A DNA stretch of 5,616 bases from NCBI GenBank assembly GCA_028708105.1, contig JAQVZR010000145.1, positions 1 through 5,616 of the forward strand. Direction: 5' to 3'. The stretch is from Desulfoplanes sp. (GTDB taxonomy: Bacteria; Desulfobacterota; Desulfovibrionia; Desulfovibrionales; Desulfomicrobiaceae). This document shows, piece after piece, positions 1-5,616 of this stretch (the stretch's first letter is position 1; each line of letters starts with the position of its first letter). The position numbers and the translations under genes were made by a program. Below the pieces are notes generated by a model, which was not told the DNA's origin, made no database searches, and saw nothing but the letters and a program-made list of their open reading frames with translations.

Positions 1-870
1 AATCGGAGCCAGAATACTTTTCATCTTGTCGTCCTGCATGCCCCTATTCACGGTCATATAGATGACATCCACTTTGGGAGCCAAAGTGGTTATTCCCTTC
101 ACAAGCCGTTCATAGGCCAGATTCAACTCCTTGATATCAAGGACATCCTTATAGGCCACCACCTCGAAGCCTTCTTCGCGGGCCACCTTTTCCACATCGT
201 CCACGGCCGCATAGGCACGCCCCACCGGTGTATCCTCATAGATGAGTCCCAACCGCTTGAATCCGATGACATCATGGAACAGACGCACCTGCCGCTCGTA
301 TCTGGTAGGATCAATCTGGGCATGGAGGTGATCAAAGCCCGAATCCGCAACACTCTTGATAATCCCTGCCTGCAGAGGATTACTCGTCGAGAGGACAATT
401 GTGGGCACATGATGGCGGTCATTGGCCAGATCCTGACCGGCCCAGGTGCCCATGGCCAGCATGAGATCAATATCCCTGGCCCCGTTCAAGCGAGAAAGGA
501 CCGACTTCCGCGTCTGCTTCCGAGCATTCGCATTCCATCCCGAGGTATAGTAGCCATCTTTAAGGAAACGAATATATTTGCTCTGAGCATGATCAGCCAG
601 ATAGTCCCAGAGGGCCTTGGTTTCGTTGGGGTCCCTGGTCGGAGGGAGGACCAGGGGTTCCATCCACCCAAGTTTGCCCAGAGCGGCAACAGTGCCACGC
701 AGCGTCCGCTGATAATCGACATAAGGCCCACCTTCCATATATCCGATACGGAAAAGAGACACGCCCTTCTGAGCTATAGGCCGGGCACTGAAATGATCAT
801 CCCGGGCGGCCAGAGCCAGGGAACAGGATACCAGAAGATAGAACAGACACCAGCATGGTATTTTTTTCAT
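1..870 (-). CDS. ABC transporter substrate-binding protein, COG2984/TrpX-like (3' end beyond window)
   Basis: This is a secreted solute-binding protein presumed to deliver a small ligand to an ABC importer; the ligand cannot be read from the sequence. The minus frame is open for 290 codons from the ATG at 870 to the window edge, so the C-terminal part is missing (relatives are, from memory, about 340-380 residues). Residues 1-21 form a signal peptide: KK, a hydrophobic core, then either signal peptidase I cleavage after ALA (19-21) or a lipobox LVS-C at Cys16, which would make it a lipoprotein. The mature part carries wording I associate with COG2984 proteins: IGYMEGGPYVDYQ (42-54), DIDLMLAMGTWAGQDLAN (133-150), STSNPLQAGIIKS (161-173), YERQVRLFHDVIGFKRLGLI (191-210) and AAVDDVEKVA (221-230). 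A GGGGAG motif lies about 12 bases upstream, across an A/T run, which is slightly distant. It is divergent from the racemase remnant. No permease or ATPase partner is visible here; one could lie beyond the left edge. Confidence 0.85.
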   Translation of the reverse strand, partial: MKKIPCWCLFYLLVSCSLALAARDDHFSARPIAQKGVSLFRIGYMEGGPYVDYQRTLRGTVAALGKLGWMEPLVLPPTRDPNETKALWDYLADHAQSKYIRFLKDGYYTSGWNANARKQTRKSVLSRLNGARDIDLMLAMGTWAGQDLANDRHHVPTIVLSTSNPLQAGIIKSVADSGFDHLHAQIDPTRYERQVRLFHDVIGFKRLGLIYEDTPVGRAYAAVDDVEKVAREEGFEVVAYKDVLDIKELNLAYERLVKGITTLAPKVDVIYMTVNRGMQDDKMKSILAPI

Positions 871-1008
871 AAAATTTTTTTTGCTCCCCATATTGCAGAG
901 TGGTAGCGTTGTACGCTAAGGAATTCTCTTCAGACTACCTGAAATAATTATTAAATCAAAACAAAGAGATGTACAGCAAAACATCCCATCTTCCTGAGGA
1001 GCATTGAA
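871..1008. promoter_or_regulatory. Divergent intergenic region with two 15-bp dyads
   Basis: This spacer must hold the promoters for the leftward binding-protein gene and the rightward racemase gene. Two 5-5-5 dyads are visible: TAGCG-N5-CGCTA at 904-918 and TTCAG-N5-CTGAA at 929-943, with centres 25 bp apart. An A/T-rich run follows at 942-960. A possible leftward promoter is TTGATT-N16-TAGTCT (about 958 to 931), but both boxes are poor and I do not call it firmly. The dyads may be operators for a local regulator or chance; they differ from each other in sequence. Confidence 0.3.
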
Positions 1009-1660
1009 GTGAAAGTTGCCGTCATCGCCGGGACCCGTTTTGACACGGCACGGGGTTGTTCCATGCTGGAACACTCCGGTATCCTCTGCTATCCCATTCC
1101 CATAGCTGACACGCCTAAAGAGCAGAACCAGCGTCAATATGCCGACGCTGGGGGACTGCAAACAAAGATAGAATCCATTGCCATAATTACATGATCGCGG
1201 GTTTAAAACAGCAATGATCTTTTGTAATTCTCTGACAACCACTCTGGATATGAAACGCCTCAAAAAGCTGACTCCGCTGCACATCGTGAGCCCCCTGGAT
1301 GTGTACGAAGGTATTGCCCGAAAGTTGAAGAGCATCTATGTCATCGCAGCCAACGGCCCTACCCTTTCAAGTATTGAAGCCTTCATGCTTACCCGAAATG
1401 CCACCATGAAAGTCACGGGATTCTCCAGTCTTGAATTTGTACAACTGATTGAAAAAGAAACCGATCCCGTAAAAATATTTGACCAATTTCCTTTTGCGAA
1501 CATCCTTGAGAACGCTCACCAGCTGAAAGCTCAGGCAGTCATCCTGGGCTGTACCCATTTAAGCCGCATACGGCCCCAAATCAAAGAACACAGCCTCCTG
1601 CCGGTTATTGACACCGGAACAATGATGACGCAGCTCGTCCAAGCATCACTGCATGCATAA
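1009..1660 (+). pseudogene. Aspartate/glutamate racemase-family gene, split by a frameshift
   Basis: Family members are cofactor-independent cytosolic amino-acid racemases that use two cysteines for proton transfer. The reading starts at GTG 1009 with a well-placed GAGGAG (996-1001, spacing 7) and runs 61 codons as MKVAVIAGTRFDTARG..., stopping at TGA 1192-1194. The homologous reading continues in the next frame as HDRGFKTAMIFCNSL (from about 1190) to TAA 1658-1660. Joined, the two parts give about 216 residues, roughly the family's usual length, with no apparent missing block. The second part holds the first catalytic Cys (FCNSL, codon 1223-1225), TPLHIVSPLDVYEGIA, IAANGPT...IE, and the second Cys in LGCTHL (codon 1550-1552). 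One inserted base, or two lost bases, between about 1187 and 1195 explains everything. The ATG at 1214 has no Shine-Dalgarno sequence, so separate expression of the second part is unlikely. Programmed +1 shifting or a sequencing error are alternatives. Ligand specificity (Asp, Glu, hydantoin) is not determined. Confidence 0.8.
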
Positions 1661-1806
1661 TCGTTCCAGAACCTCGGTGATATATCTCATTTTTTGCCCA
1701 TCCATCAAAAAACCGCTGAAAACTTCACGTGGATACGCATGAAGTTCCCGACGGTCTAAGTACTACCTAAAGGTATCTGAGCTCTTGTTGTCCGCGGCCC
1801 TGTCGA
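1661..1806. other. Convergent intergenic spacer
   Basis: The racemase remnant (rightward) and ftsX (leftward) end facing each other here. Besides the hairpin annotated separately at 1721-1746, a short palindrome TACCT-AA-AGGTA lies at 1764-1775. I see no open reading frame and no hairpin plus T-run that would terminate rightward transcription. Confidence 0.5.
1715..1746 (-). terminator. Probable weak rho-independent terminator for ftsEX
   Basis: Read on the minus strand, AACTTCATG (1746-1738) and CGTGAAGTT (1729-1721) form a 9-bp stem with an 8-base loop. One pair is G-U in the minus-strand RNA but a C/A mismatch on the plus strand, which favours leftward use. The stem runs into TTTT at its 3' end, and a second T-run follows after CAGCGG (about 1714-1703). 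The stem is A/T-rich, so efficiency may be low. It lies about 60 bases past the ftsX stop. Confidence 0.4.
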
Positions 1807-2682
1807 TCACCCCTCTTTGAGCGCCACAAAACTACTTAACGTGCCTATACACATGAGCACCGCGAGCATCCCCAGCATTTCCCGAAAAGAAAGAAACTGG
1901 ATCTGAACCCAGAGAGGAGGAAAATTAAGCATATCCTGAAGTCCCAGATGTACAAGCCCCAGCAGTCCCAGAGCCAGCAACCCGCCCAGCAGTCCCTGGG
2001 CCGCGCCGCCAATGATTAAAGGCATACGCACATACAACCTGCTGGCACCCACCAAACGCAGGATTTCGATCTCATCCCGGCGCTGGAACAGGGCCAATTT
2101 GATAGTATTGCCCACCACCAGCCCGACCACCAGAACCAAAAAACAAATCACTGGCCAGAACCCTTTTTTGCTGAACTGCATCCAAGAATGAAGGACATCA
2201 ATACGCAGGGGATTATAATGCACCTTGGAGACGCCGGAAAAAGATTCCAAACGAACAAGTATTGTCCGGGCCCATTCCTTCTGGTCCTCTCGGGGAAGCA
2301 TGAAAGTCAACAGCGCCGTTGCCGGCAACGGACTGTCTTTTTTGAATTCCTTCAGATCCACCTGACCGTCAAAGGCCTGGGCCAGAACATCCAGAGCTGC
2401 ATCAGGGGTAAACGTGCGCAGAGATGTAAGGCGCGACAATCCATTCATGGCCTGCCAGGCATCATGAACAGCCTCCAAAGATGCATCCCGATCCCAGTAA
2501 ACCTGGAACTGCACCTCAGCCTGACGCCGGAGAATCTGATCTTCCAGCGTGTTGACAAACATAAGAAACATGCCCGCCAGAAAGGTGACCAGGCTCACGG
2601 CGGCCAGAGTCAGACAAAGCGCCCACGGAGTACGGAAGATGTCTCGGCAACCTTGAGCAAACAGACCTAAAAACTGGAACAC
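1807..2682 (-). CDS. ftsX: Cell division protein FtsX (ABC-type permease subunit)
   Basis: FtsX is the inner-membrane partner of FtsE. The complex works at the septum, and ATP use by FtsE is transmitted through FtsX to periplasmic activators of peptidoglycan hydrolases. The 291 residues show the FtsX plan: a short cytoplasmic N-terminus, TM1 (about 20-43), a periplasmic domain (about 44-170), TM2 (about 174-195), TM3 (about 221-248), TM4 (about 268-288) and a tiny tail. The conserved cytoplasmic stretch after TM2, NTIKLALFQRRDEIEILR (192-209) followed by LVGAS, is the strongest family mark. The start is GTG at 2682, supported by GGGAG about 7 bases upstream; the family's N-terminal region begins directly there. 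It follows ftsE by 69 bases on the same strand and is very likely co-transcribed. No activator gene such as envC is visible in the window. Confidence 0.95.
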   Translation of the reverse strand: MFQFLGLFAQGCRDIFRTPWALCLTLAAVSLVTFLAGMFLMFVNTLEDQILRRQAEVQFQVYWDRDASLEAVHDAWQAMNGLSRLTSLRTFTPDAALDVLAQAFDGQVDLKEFKKDSPLPATALLTFMLPREDQKEWARTILVRLESFSGVSKVHYNPLRIDVLHSWMQFSKKGFWPVICFLVLVVGLVVGNTIKLALFQRRDEIEILRLVGASRLYVRMPLIIGGAAQGLLGGLLALGLLGLVHLGLQDMLNFPPLWVQIQFLSFREMLGMLAVLMCIGTLSSFVALKEG

Positions 2683-2751
2683 GTTTCTTCTCCCTAAAAA
2701 TATGCATGGTTACTGATTGGATTCAGGATAACAAAAACAGCGGTCAATTGA

Positions 2752-3426
2752 TCACCCATACGGCGCATTCTCCCGGACAACCGTAGCCCCATCACGCAGA
2801 TAAAGAATATTTGCATGGGGAGTGTTGGCCAGAATTTCCCGATTATGGGTTGCAAACACAATAGTGGTGCCATGTTTGTTGAATTGGTGAAACACATGCA
2901 TCAACCGTTGTCCCAGTTCATGGTCCAAATTCCCCGTGGGTTCGTCCGCCAGAATAATTTTAGGTTTAATCACCACGGAACGGGCAATAGCCACCCGCTG
3001 CTGTTCTCCGCCCGAGAGTTCCTGACACGGGCATTGGGCCTTTGTATCCAGTTCAAGGCTGCGAAGAACAGCCCGGACACGGTGCTGGATAACCTGTTTT
3101 TTCATCCCCTGCACATACAAAGGCAAGGCCACATTATCAAAAACAGTGCGACCGGCCAGAACTTTAAAATCCTGAAAGACCACCCCGATCTGCCTGCGCA
3201 GATAGTGCAGACGTCCGGCCTTGAGTTTGCCAAGATCCACGCCAGCCACTTCAGCACGACCCCGCTGAACCGGAAGGCTGCCATGCAAAACTCGCATCAG
3301 TGTTGTCTTGCCCGCACCAGAAGGACCGACCAAAAAAAGAAAATCTCCCGGGGCCAGAGAGAACGAGACATCTTTGAGCGCCCAATGGTTGCCAAAAGAA
3401 TATGAAAGGGATTGTACATGGATCAT
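2752..3426 (-). CDS. ftsE: Cell division ATP-binding protein FtsE
   Basis: FtsE is the cytoplasmic ABC ATPase that pairs with FtsX at the division site and energises control of septal wall hydrolysis. All nucleotide-binding motifs are present, numbering from the ATG at 3426 (224 residues): Walker [10 protein letters not shown] (34-42, Lys40), Q-loop VFQDFKVL (83-90, Gln85), signature [14 protein letters not shown] (137-150), Walker [13 protein letters not shown] (157-168) and switch His194 in ATHNREI. The Q-loop region [20 protein letters not shown] is typical of FtsE rather than of LolD-type ATPases, and the adjacent ftsX settles the name. The start is uncertain: the frame is open upstream with ATG 3435 and GTG 3459 (up to 235 residues), but [11 protein letters not shown] aligns with the usual FtsE beginning. 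No start has a strong Shine-Dalgarno site, which suggests modest initiation. Confidence 0.95.
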   Translation of the reverse strand: MIHVQSLSYSFGNHWALKDVSFSLAPGDFLFLVGPSGAGKTTLMRVLHGSLPVQRGRAEVAGVDLGKLKAGRLHYLRRQIGVVFQDFKVLAGRTVFDNVALPLYVQGMKKQVIQHRVRAVLRSLELDTKAQCPCQELSGGEQQRVAIARSVVIKPKIILADEPTGNLDHELGQRLMHVFHQFNKHGTTIVFATHNREILANTPHANILYLRDGATVVRENAPYG

Positions 3427-3480
3427 AGGGGACATTCCAAACGCAACAAGGTTGTGCACGCGGGATTAAAAACAGGAAAA

Positions 3481-3563
3481 CGCCCGCAGCGAGGTATGTG
3501 CCCTGTGTACTCAAAACACGGGAATGATGCAACGCGGGCGGGCCTGGGAACGCCTGCCTGCCC
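3481..3563 (-). promoter_or_regulatory. Overlapping GC-rich hairpins in the presumed ftsE leader
   Basis: CGCCCGC at 3481-3487 is perfectly complementary to GCGGGCG at 3534-3540. Inside that pair, CCCTGTGT (3501-3508) pairs with ACACGGG (3516-3522) with one bulged base. A third stem, 3536-3543 with 3556-3563 (8 bp, one pair being G-T on the plus strand and C/A on the minus), shares bases with the outer arm, so the two cannot form together. No T-run follows on either strand, so these are not classical terminators. A leader-control role is inference only. Confidence 0.3.
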
Positions 3564-3600
3564 CTCCAGAAAAAAACAGGAACAAAAAATATGACCCCAT

Positions 3601-3635
3601 AAAAAAACGGCCGGGAAAGTTTCTCCCCGACCGTT
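3601..3635 (-). terminator. Rho-independent terminator, leftward (purA)
   Basis: On the minus strand, AACGGTCGGG (3635-3626), a 10-base loop and CCCGGCCGTT (3615-3606) make a 10-bp stem, followed by a T-tract that reaches seven T (3607-3601). The one non-Watson-Crick pair is G-U in the minus-strand RNA but C/A on the plus strand, so the orientation is clear. It lies about 225 bases past the purA stop and upstream of ftsE, so it probably ends the purA transcript and separates it from ftsEX. Confidence 0.85.
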
Positions 3636-3698
3636 GCCATACAAAATATATTTCAAATCCCGTGCTAAACCAAACCCAGTTTCAGACCCATAGTTTTC

Positions 3699-3717
3699 GA
3701 ACAGGTTATCACTGTTC
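3699..3717. repeat. Short dyad GAACAG-N7-CTGTTC
   Basis: A perfect 6-bp inverted repeat with a 7-base spacer lies between the outer 13-bp repeat and the long hairpin arm. It could be a protein-binding dyad or an extra stem of the surrounding structure. It sits downstream of purA, far from any start, so an operator role is doubtful. Confidence 0.35.
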
Positions 3718-3722
3718 AATTC

Positions 3723-3835
3723 TTTTTTCACCGCGAAGGGCACGAAGGAACGCGAAGGGTGAAGAATCTGGGATAGATTGAGCTTTATTTTGTTGCTTTT
3801 CTTCGTGTTCCTTAGCGTTCTTCGCGGTGAAAAAA
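3723..3835. repeat. Long imperfect inverted repeat of the CGCGAAG type
   Basis: The arms 3723-3757 and 3801-3835 match at 30 of 35 positions, including a perfect 16-bp outer block (TTTTTTCACCGCGAAG and its complement), around a 43-base loop. Three of the five mismatches are G-T on the plus strand, so a plus-strand RNA would fold slightly better. Each arm contains CGAAG-like units about 9-10 bases apart. Such sequences are scattered between genes in many bacterial genomes and are known for giving spurious peptides like FTAKNAKE; both arms here read that way (FTAKGTKEREG and FTAKNAKEHEEK). No T-run follows outside either arm, so it is not a simple terminator. Confidence 0.8.
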
Positions 3836-3861
3836 ACTCAATCCCTCAAACGTGGTTTGGT

Positions 3862-5145
3862 TTAGCTCCGCATTATGGTCTGATCCCTGTCCGGACCCAC
3901 GGAAACAAGAGAAACTGGCACACCCAGCAGGGCTTCAATACGCAGAACATATGTCTTTGCCGCCTCGGGAAGATCTTCCCAGGTTCTGCAGACACTGATA
4001 TTTTCCTTCCAGCCGGGCAGGATTTCATACACCGGAGTGACCTCGGCCAGACTGTTTTCTTCCTGAGGGGGATAGAGAACCTGTTGGTCACGATAGATAT
4101 ATGCGGTACAAATTTTCAGTTCCTCAAGACCATCCAAAACATCCAGTTTGGTCAATGCAATACCTGTGGGGCCGTTAAGACGCACAGACTCTCTGAGGAT
4201 GACCACGTCCAGCCAACCACAGCGACGAGGACGACCAGTTGTTGCACCGTATTCACTCCCATTGTTCTGCAAAAAAGTACCGGTGACATCATCCAGTTCC
4301 ACAGGGAAGGGACCACTGCCCACCCGGGTGGTATACGCCTTGACCACGGCGACAATCCTGTCCAGCATGGCGCAGGAACATCCGCTTCCAGCGGCTGCAT
4401 TGCTGGCCACTGTATTGGAAGAGGTCACAAAAGGGTAGGTCCCATGATCTATGTCCAGATGAGTCCCCTGGGCCCCTTCGAAGAGAACAGACTTGCCCGC
4501 TTTGACACCATCCTGGATTGCGGCGGAAACATCTCCCAGATAGGCTGCCGTACGCTGTGCAAAGGGCCATATCTGTTCCAGGACTTCTTCCGGATCAAGG
4601 GGGGGCAGACCATAGAGTTTTTCAAACAGCACATTTTTTTCCTGCAAGGCCTTGATAATCTTGGTTCTGACCAGCTCTTTATTGGTCAGATCTCCAGCCC
4701 GGACACCAATCCGCGCGGCCTTATCTTCATAGCATGGTCCAATGCCACGTCCGGTGGTACCGATTTTGTCTTTCCCGGACTTTATGGCTTCTCTAGCGGC
4801 ATCCAGAAGCTTATGGTAGGGCATAATGACGTGTGCTTTCTTGCTCACCACCAAATGCTCCGGGCCGATTACACGACCATGCGCCAGGAAATCATCAATT
4901 TCCTGACAGAACACTTCAGGATCAAGCACCACACCGTTACCGATAAAGCACTGTTTTTCCTCATGCAGAATGCCCGAGGGAATGAGATGAAGGATACACT
5001 TCGTGTCGCCCACGACCAGGGTGTGACCGGCGTTGTTACCACCCTGAAAGCGAACAATAAGGTCTGCTTCCCGAGTCAGAAGGTCGACAATTTTGCCCTT
5101 GCCTTCATCACCCCATTGGGCTCCCATAACCACTGTATTCGACAT
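3862..5145 (-). CDS. purA: Adenylosuccinate synthetase
   Basis: PurA catalyses the GTP-dependent joining of IMP and aspartate to adenylosuccinate, the first committed step from IMP to AMP, in the cytosol as a dimer. The 427 residues match the usual bacterial length. The glycine-rich GTP loop [11 protein letters not shown] (8-18) has catalytic Asp13, and NNAGHT (37-42) has catalytic His41. IMP-site wording follows: [39 protein letters not shown] and [12 protein letters not shown]. The [11 protein letters not shown] arginine segment, the base-recognition TKLD, and the C-terminal [11 protein letters not shown] are also present. ATG 5145 is preceded by AAGGAG (5160-5155) at 9 bases, and the family begins exactly there. 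The gene stands alone, divergent from the MltF-like gene, with its own terminator at 3601-3635. Its last sense codon and stop lie within a 13-bp inverted repeat that recurs about 190 bp downstream. Confidence 0.99.
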   Translation of the reverse strand: MSNTVVMGAQWGDEGKGKIVDLLTREADLIVRFQGGNNAGHTLVVGDTKCILHLIPSGILHEEKQCFIGNGVVLDPEVFCQEIDDFLAHGRVIGPEHLVVSKKAHVIMPYHKLLDAAREAIKSGKDKIGTTGRGIGPCYEDKAARIGVRAGDLTNKELVRTKIIKALQEKNVLFEKLYGLPPLDPEEVLEQIWPFAQRTAAYLGDVSAAIQDGVKAGKSVLFEGAQGTHLDIDHGTYPFVTSSNTVASNAAAGSGCSCAMLDRIVAVVKAYTTRVGSGPFPVELDDVTGTFLQNNGSEYGATTGRPRRCGWLDVVILRESVRLNGPTGIALTKLDVLDGLEELKICTAYIYRDQQVLYPPQEENSLAEVTPVYEILPGWKENISVCRTWEDLPEAAKTYVLRIEALLGVPVSLVSVGPDRDQTIMRS

Positions 5146-5202
5146 GTTCCATTTCTCCTTAAAAGAATCACTGTCATCTCAACCGATGGCAAATGGCTTT
5201 AA

Positions 5203-5231
5203 GCAATAAAAAAGGGCCGGACCAAAGTCAA
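5203..5231 (-). promoter_or_regulatory. Possible sigma70-type promoter for purA
   Basis: On the minus strand, TTGACT (5231-5226), a 17-base spacer and TATTGC (5208-5203) resemble a -35/-10 pair. The -35 matches the consensus TTGACA at five positions and the -10 matches at only three. Transcription would start near 5196, leaving a leader of about 50 bases before the purA ATG. No purine-responsive operator such as a PurR box is recognisable here. Confidence 0.4.
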
Positions 5232-5267
5232 CAAACAACATGCGATGACAACAAACCTAAAATAATT

Positions 5268-5278
5268 CTGCAATGCAG
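5268..5278. repeat. 11-bp palindrome in the divergent purA spacer
   Basis: CTGCA-A-TGCAG is a perfect short palindrome about 125 bases upstream of purA and about 100 bases upstream of the rightward gene. It could be an operator half-way between the two divergent genes, but it is short enough to be chance. Confidence 0.2.
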
Positions 5279-5375
5279 CGTTTTCTCCTTGATACCCCTT
5301 GCACGCTCCGCCGCCCTCCGGGGACATTGCCACCTTGCCAAACAACAACAGGTCCCTTACATAGAGGGTCTATCT

Positions 5376-5616
5376 ATGACGACATCCAAAATTCTAAAAA
5401 TTCATATTCTTTTTCTTGTTCTGCTCCAGCTCCTGCTCACAGGCCTGCTATTCAGACCCGATAGCAATCTGACAGCATTCCGTGTTGCATATCTGCCGGG
5501 CGAAATAATCATCGCGCGCCTGTCTCCATACGGCCCGGGCTTTGATAACGAACTGGTCCGTCTCTTTTGTACGCGCCACAAGTTTACCCCCGTATGGCAG
5601 CCCGTACACACCGTCC
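5376..5616 (+). CDS. Membrane-anchored MltF-like / solute-binding family 3 protein (3' end beyond window)
   Basis: Only the first 80 codons are present and the frame is open at the edge. ATG 5376 has GAGGG (5364-5368) 7 bases upstream. Residues 9-26 form a hydrophobic segment (ILFLVLLQLLLTGLLF) with no clear signal peptidase site, suggesting a membrane anchor or signal. From residue 35, FRVAYLPGEIII...GPGFDNELVRLFCTRHKF resembles the start of a family 3 solute-binding domain (…LRV…GLDYELAKAFA…). A hydrophobic leader followed directly by this domain fits the N-terminus of MltF, a membrane-bound lytic transglycosylase that cleaves peptidoglycan glycan strands in the periplasm. The deciding C-terminal SLT domain lies outside the window, so a plain binding protein or a sensor with this domain remains possible. 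Confidence 0.65.
   Translation, partial: MTTSKILKIHILFLVLLQLLLTGLLFRPDSNLTAFRVAYLPGEIIIARLSPYGPGFDNELVRLFCTRHKFTPVWQPVHTV

Larger units (their letters stand above)
3427..3861. other. 435-bp intergenic region between purA and ftsE, rich in hairpins
   Basis: No credible gene lies here. Reading frames that span it, on either strand, run through the terminator and the inverted repeats and have no recognisable protein wording. In leftward order the region holds the purA-proximal nested inverted repeat (3664-3866), a strong leftward terminator (3601-3635), a run of G/C-rich hairpins (3481-3563) and the ftsE start zone. A promoter for ftsE should lie between about 3600 and 3440. The best guess, TTGCAT-N17-TACACA on the minus strand (within about 3530-3500), is too weak to annotate. 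Confidence 0.6.
3664..3866. repeat. Perfect 13-bp inverted repeat bracketing the 3' end of purA
   Basis: GCTAAACCAAACC at 3664-3676 is the exact reverse complement of GGTTTGGTTTAGC at 3854-3866. The right copy contains the last sense codon and the TAA stop of purA (AGC TAA on the minus strand). The two copies bracket 177 bp that contain the CGAAG-type long inverted repeat. By simple base counting a perfect 13-mer pair within about 200 bp is very unlikely by chance. No clear target-site duplication flanks the outer ends. Confidence 0.75.

Noticed and set aside
274..906. 210-codon plus-strand open frame at the left end
   Set aside because: It is the antisense shadow of the substrate-binding protein, whose minus-strand frame has a signal peptide and family motifs.
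1192..1194. In-frame TGA in the racemase as a selenocysteine codon
   Set aside because: Read-through in that frame meets TAA after three more codons, and the family's sequence resumes in a different frame. The position also does not align with a catalytic Cys.
3481..3563. CRISPR-like or tandem repeat array
   Set aside because: The repeated G/C words are inverted complements forming hairpins, not regularly spaced direct repeats.
3699..3717. LexA-type operator
   Set aside because: The half-sites GAAC/GTTC are too far apart for the GAAC-N4-GTTC type and reversed relative to CTGT-N8-ACAG. The site lies downstream of a gene, not at a start.
3423..3743. 106-codon minus-strand open frame between purA and ftsE
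   Set aside because: It starts inside the CGAAG repeat, runs through the purA terminator and the G/C hairpins, and has no family resemblance.
3778..5202. 474-codon plus-strand open frame opposite purA
   Set aside because: It is antisense to the fully conserved purA and its translation shows no protein family features.
5335..5363. Promoter TTGCCA-N17-TACATA for the MltF-like gene
   Set aside because: Transcription would begin at about 5370, after the ribosome site GAGGG at 5364-5368, so the gene's Shine-Dalgarno sequence would not be transcribed.

Overview
The window looks like a chromosomal stretch from a Gram-negative bacterium of moderate GC. The wording of PurA, the FtsE/FtsX pair and the TrpX-like binding protein most resembles Desulfovibrio-type Desulfobacterota; that assignment is from memory of family sequences, not from a search.

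Layout, left to right. (1) 1-870, minus strand: the first 290 codons of a secreted ABC-type substrate-binding protein (COG2984/TrpX-like), running off the left edge. (2) 871-1008: a 138-bp divergent spacer with two small dyads. (3) 1009-1660, plus strand: an Asp/Glu racemase-family gene with a good ribosome site and both catalytic cysteines, broken by one net +1 frameshift near 1187-1195. (4) 1661-1806: a convergent spacer with a probable weak terminator for the leftward ftsX transcript. (5) 1807-3426, minus strand: ftsE then ftsX, the ABC-type complex linking division to peptidoglycan hydrolysis. (6) 3427-3861: 435 bp without a credible gene. It holds a strong leftward rho-independent terminator, a CGAAG-type long inverted repeat nested inside a perfect 13-bp inverted repeat that overlaps the purA stop codon, and overlapping GC-rich hairpins in the ftsE leader. 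(7) 3862-5145, minus strand: complete purA. (8) 5146-5375: a divergent spacer with a possible purA promoter. (9) 5376-5616, plus strand: the first 80 codons of a membrane-anchored protein with an MltF-like/solute-binding family 3 start, running off the right edge.

The coding content is mostly housekeeping: AMP synthesis (purA) and division and wall remodelling (ftsEX, and perhaps the MltF-like protein). I see no new defence or mobile gene system. The least ordinary parts are the roughly 200-bp nested inverted-repeat element at the end of purA and the single-shift disruption of an otherwise intact racemase gene.
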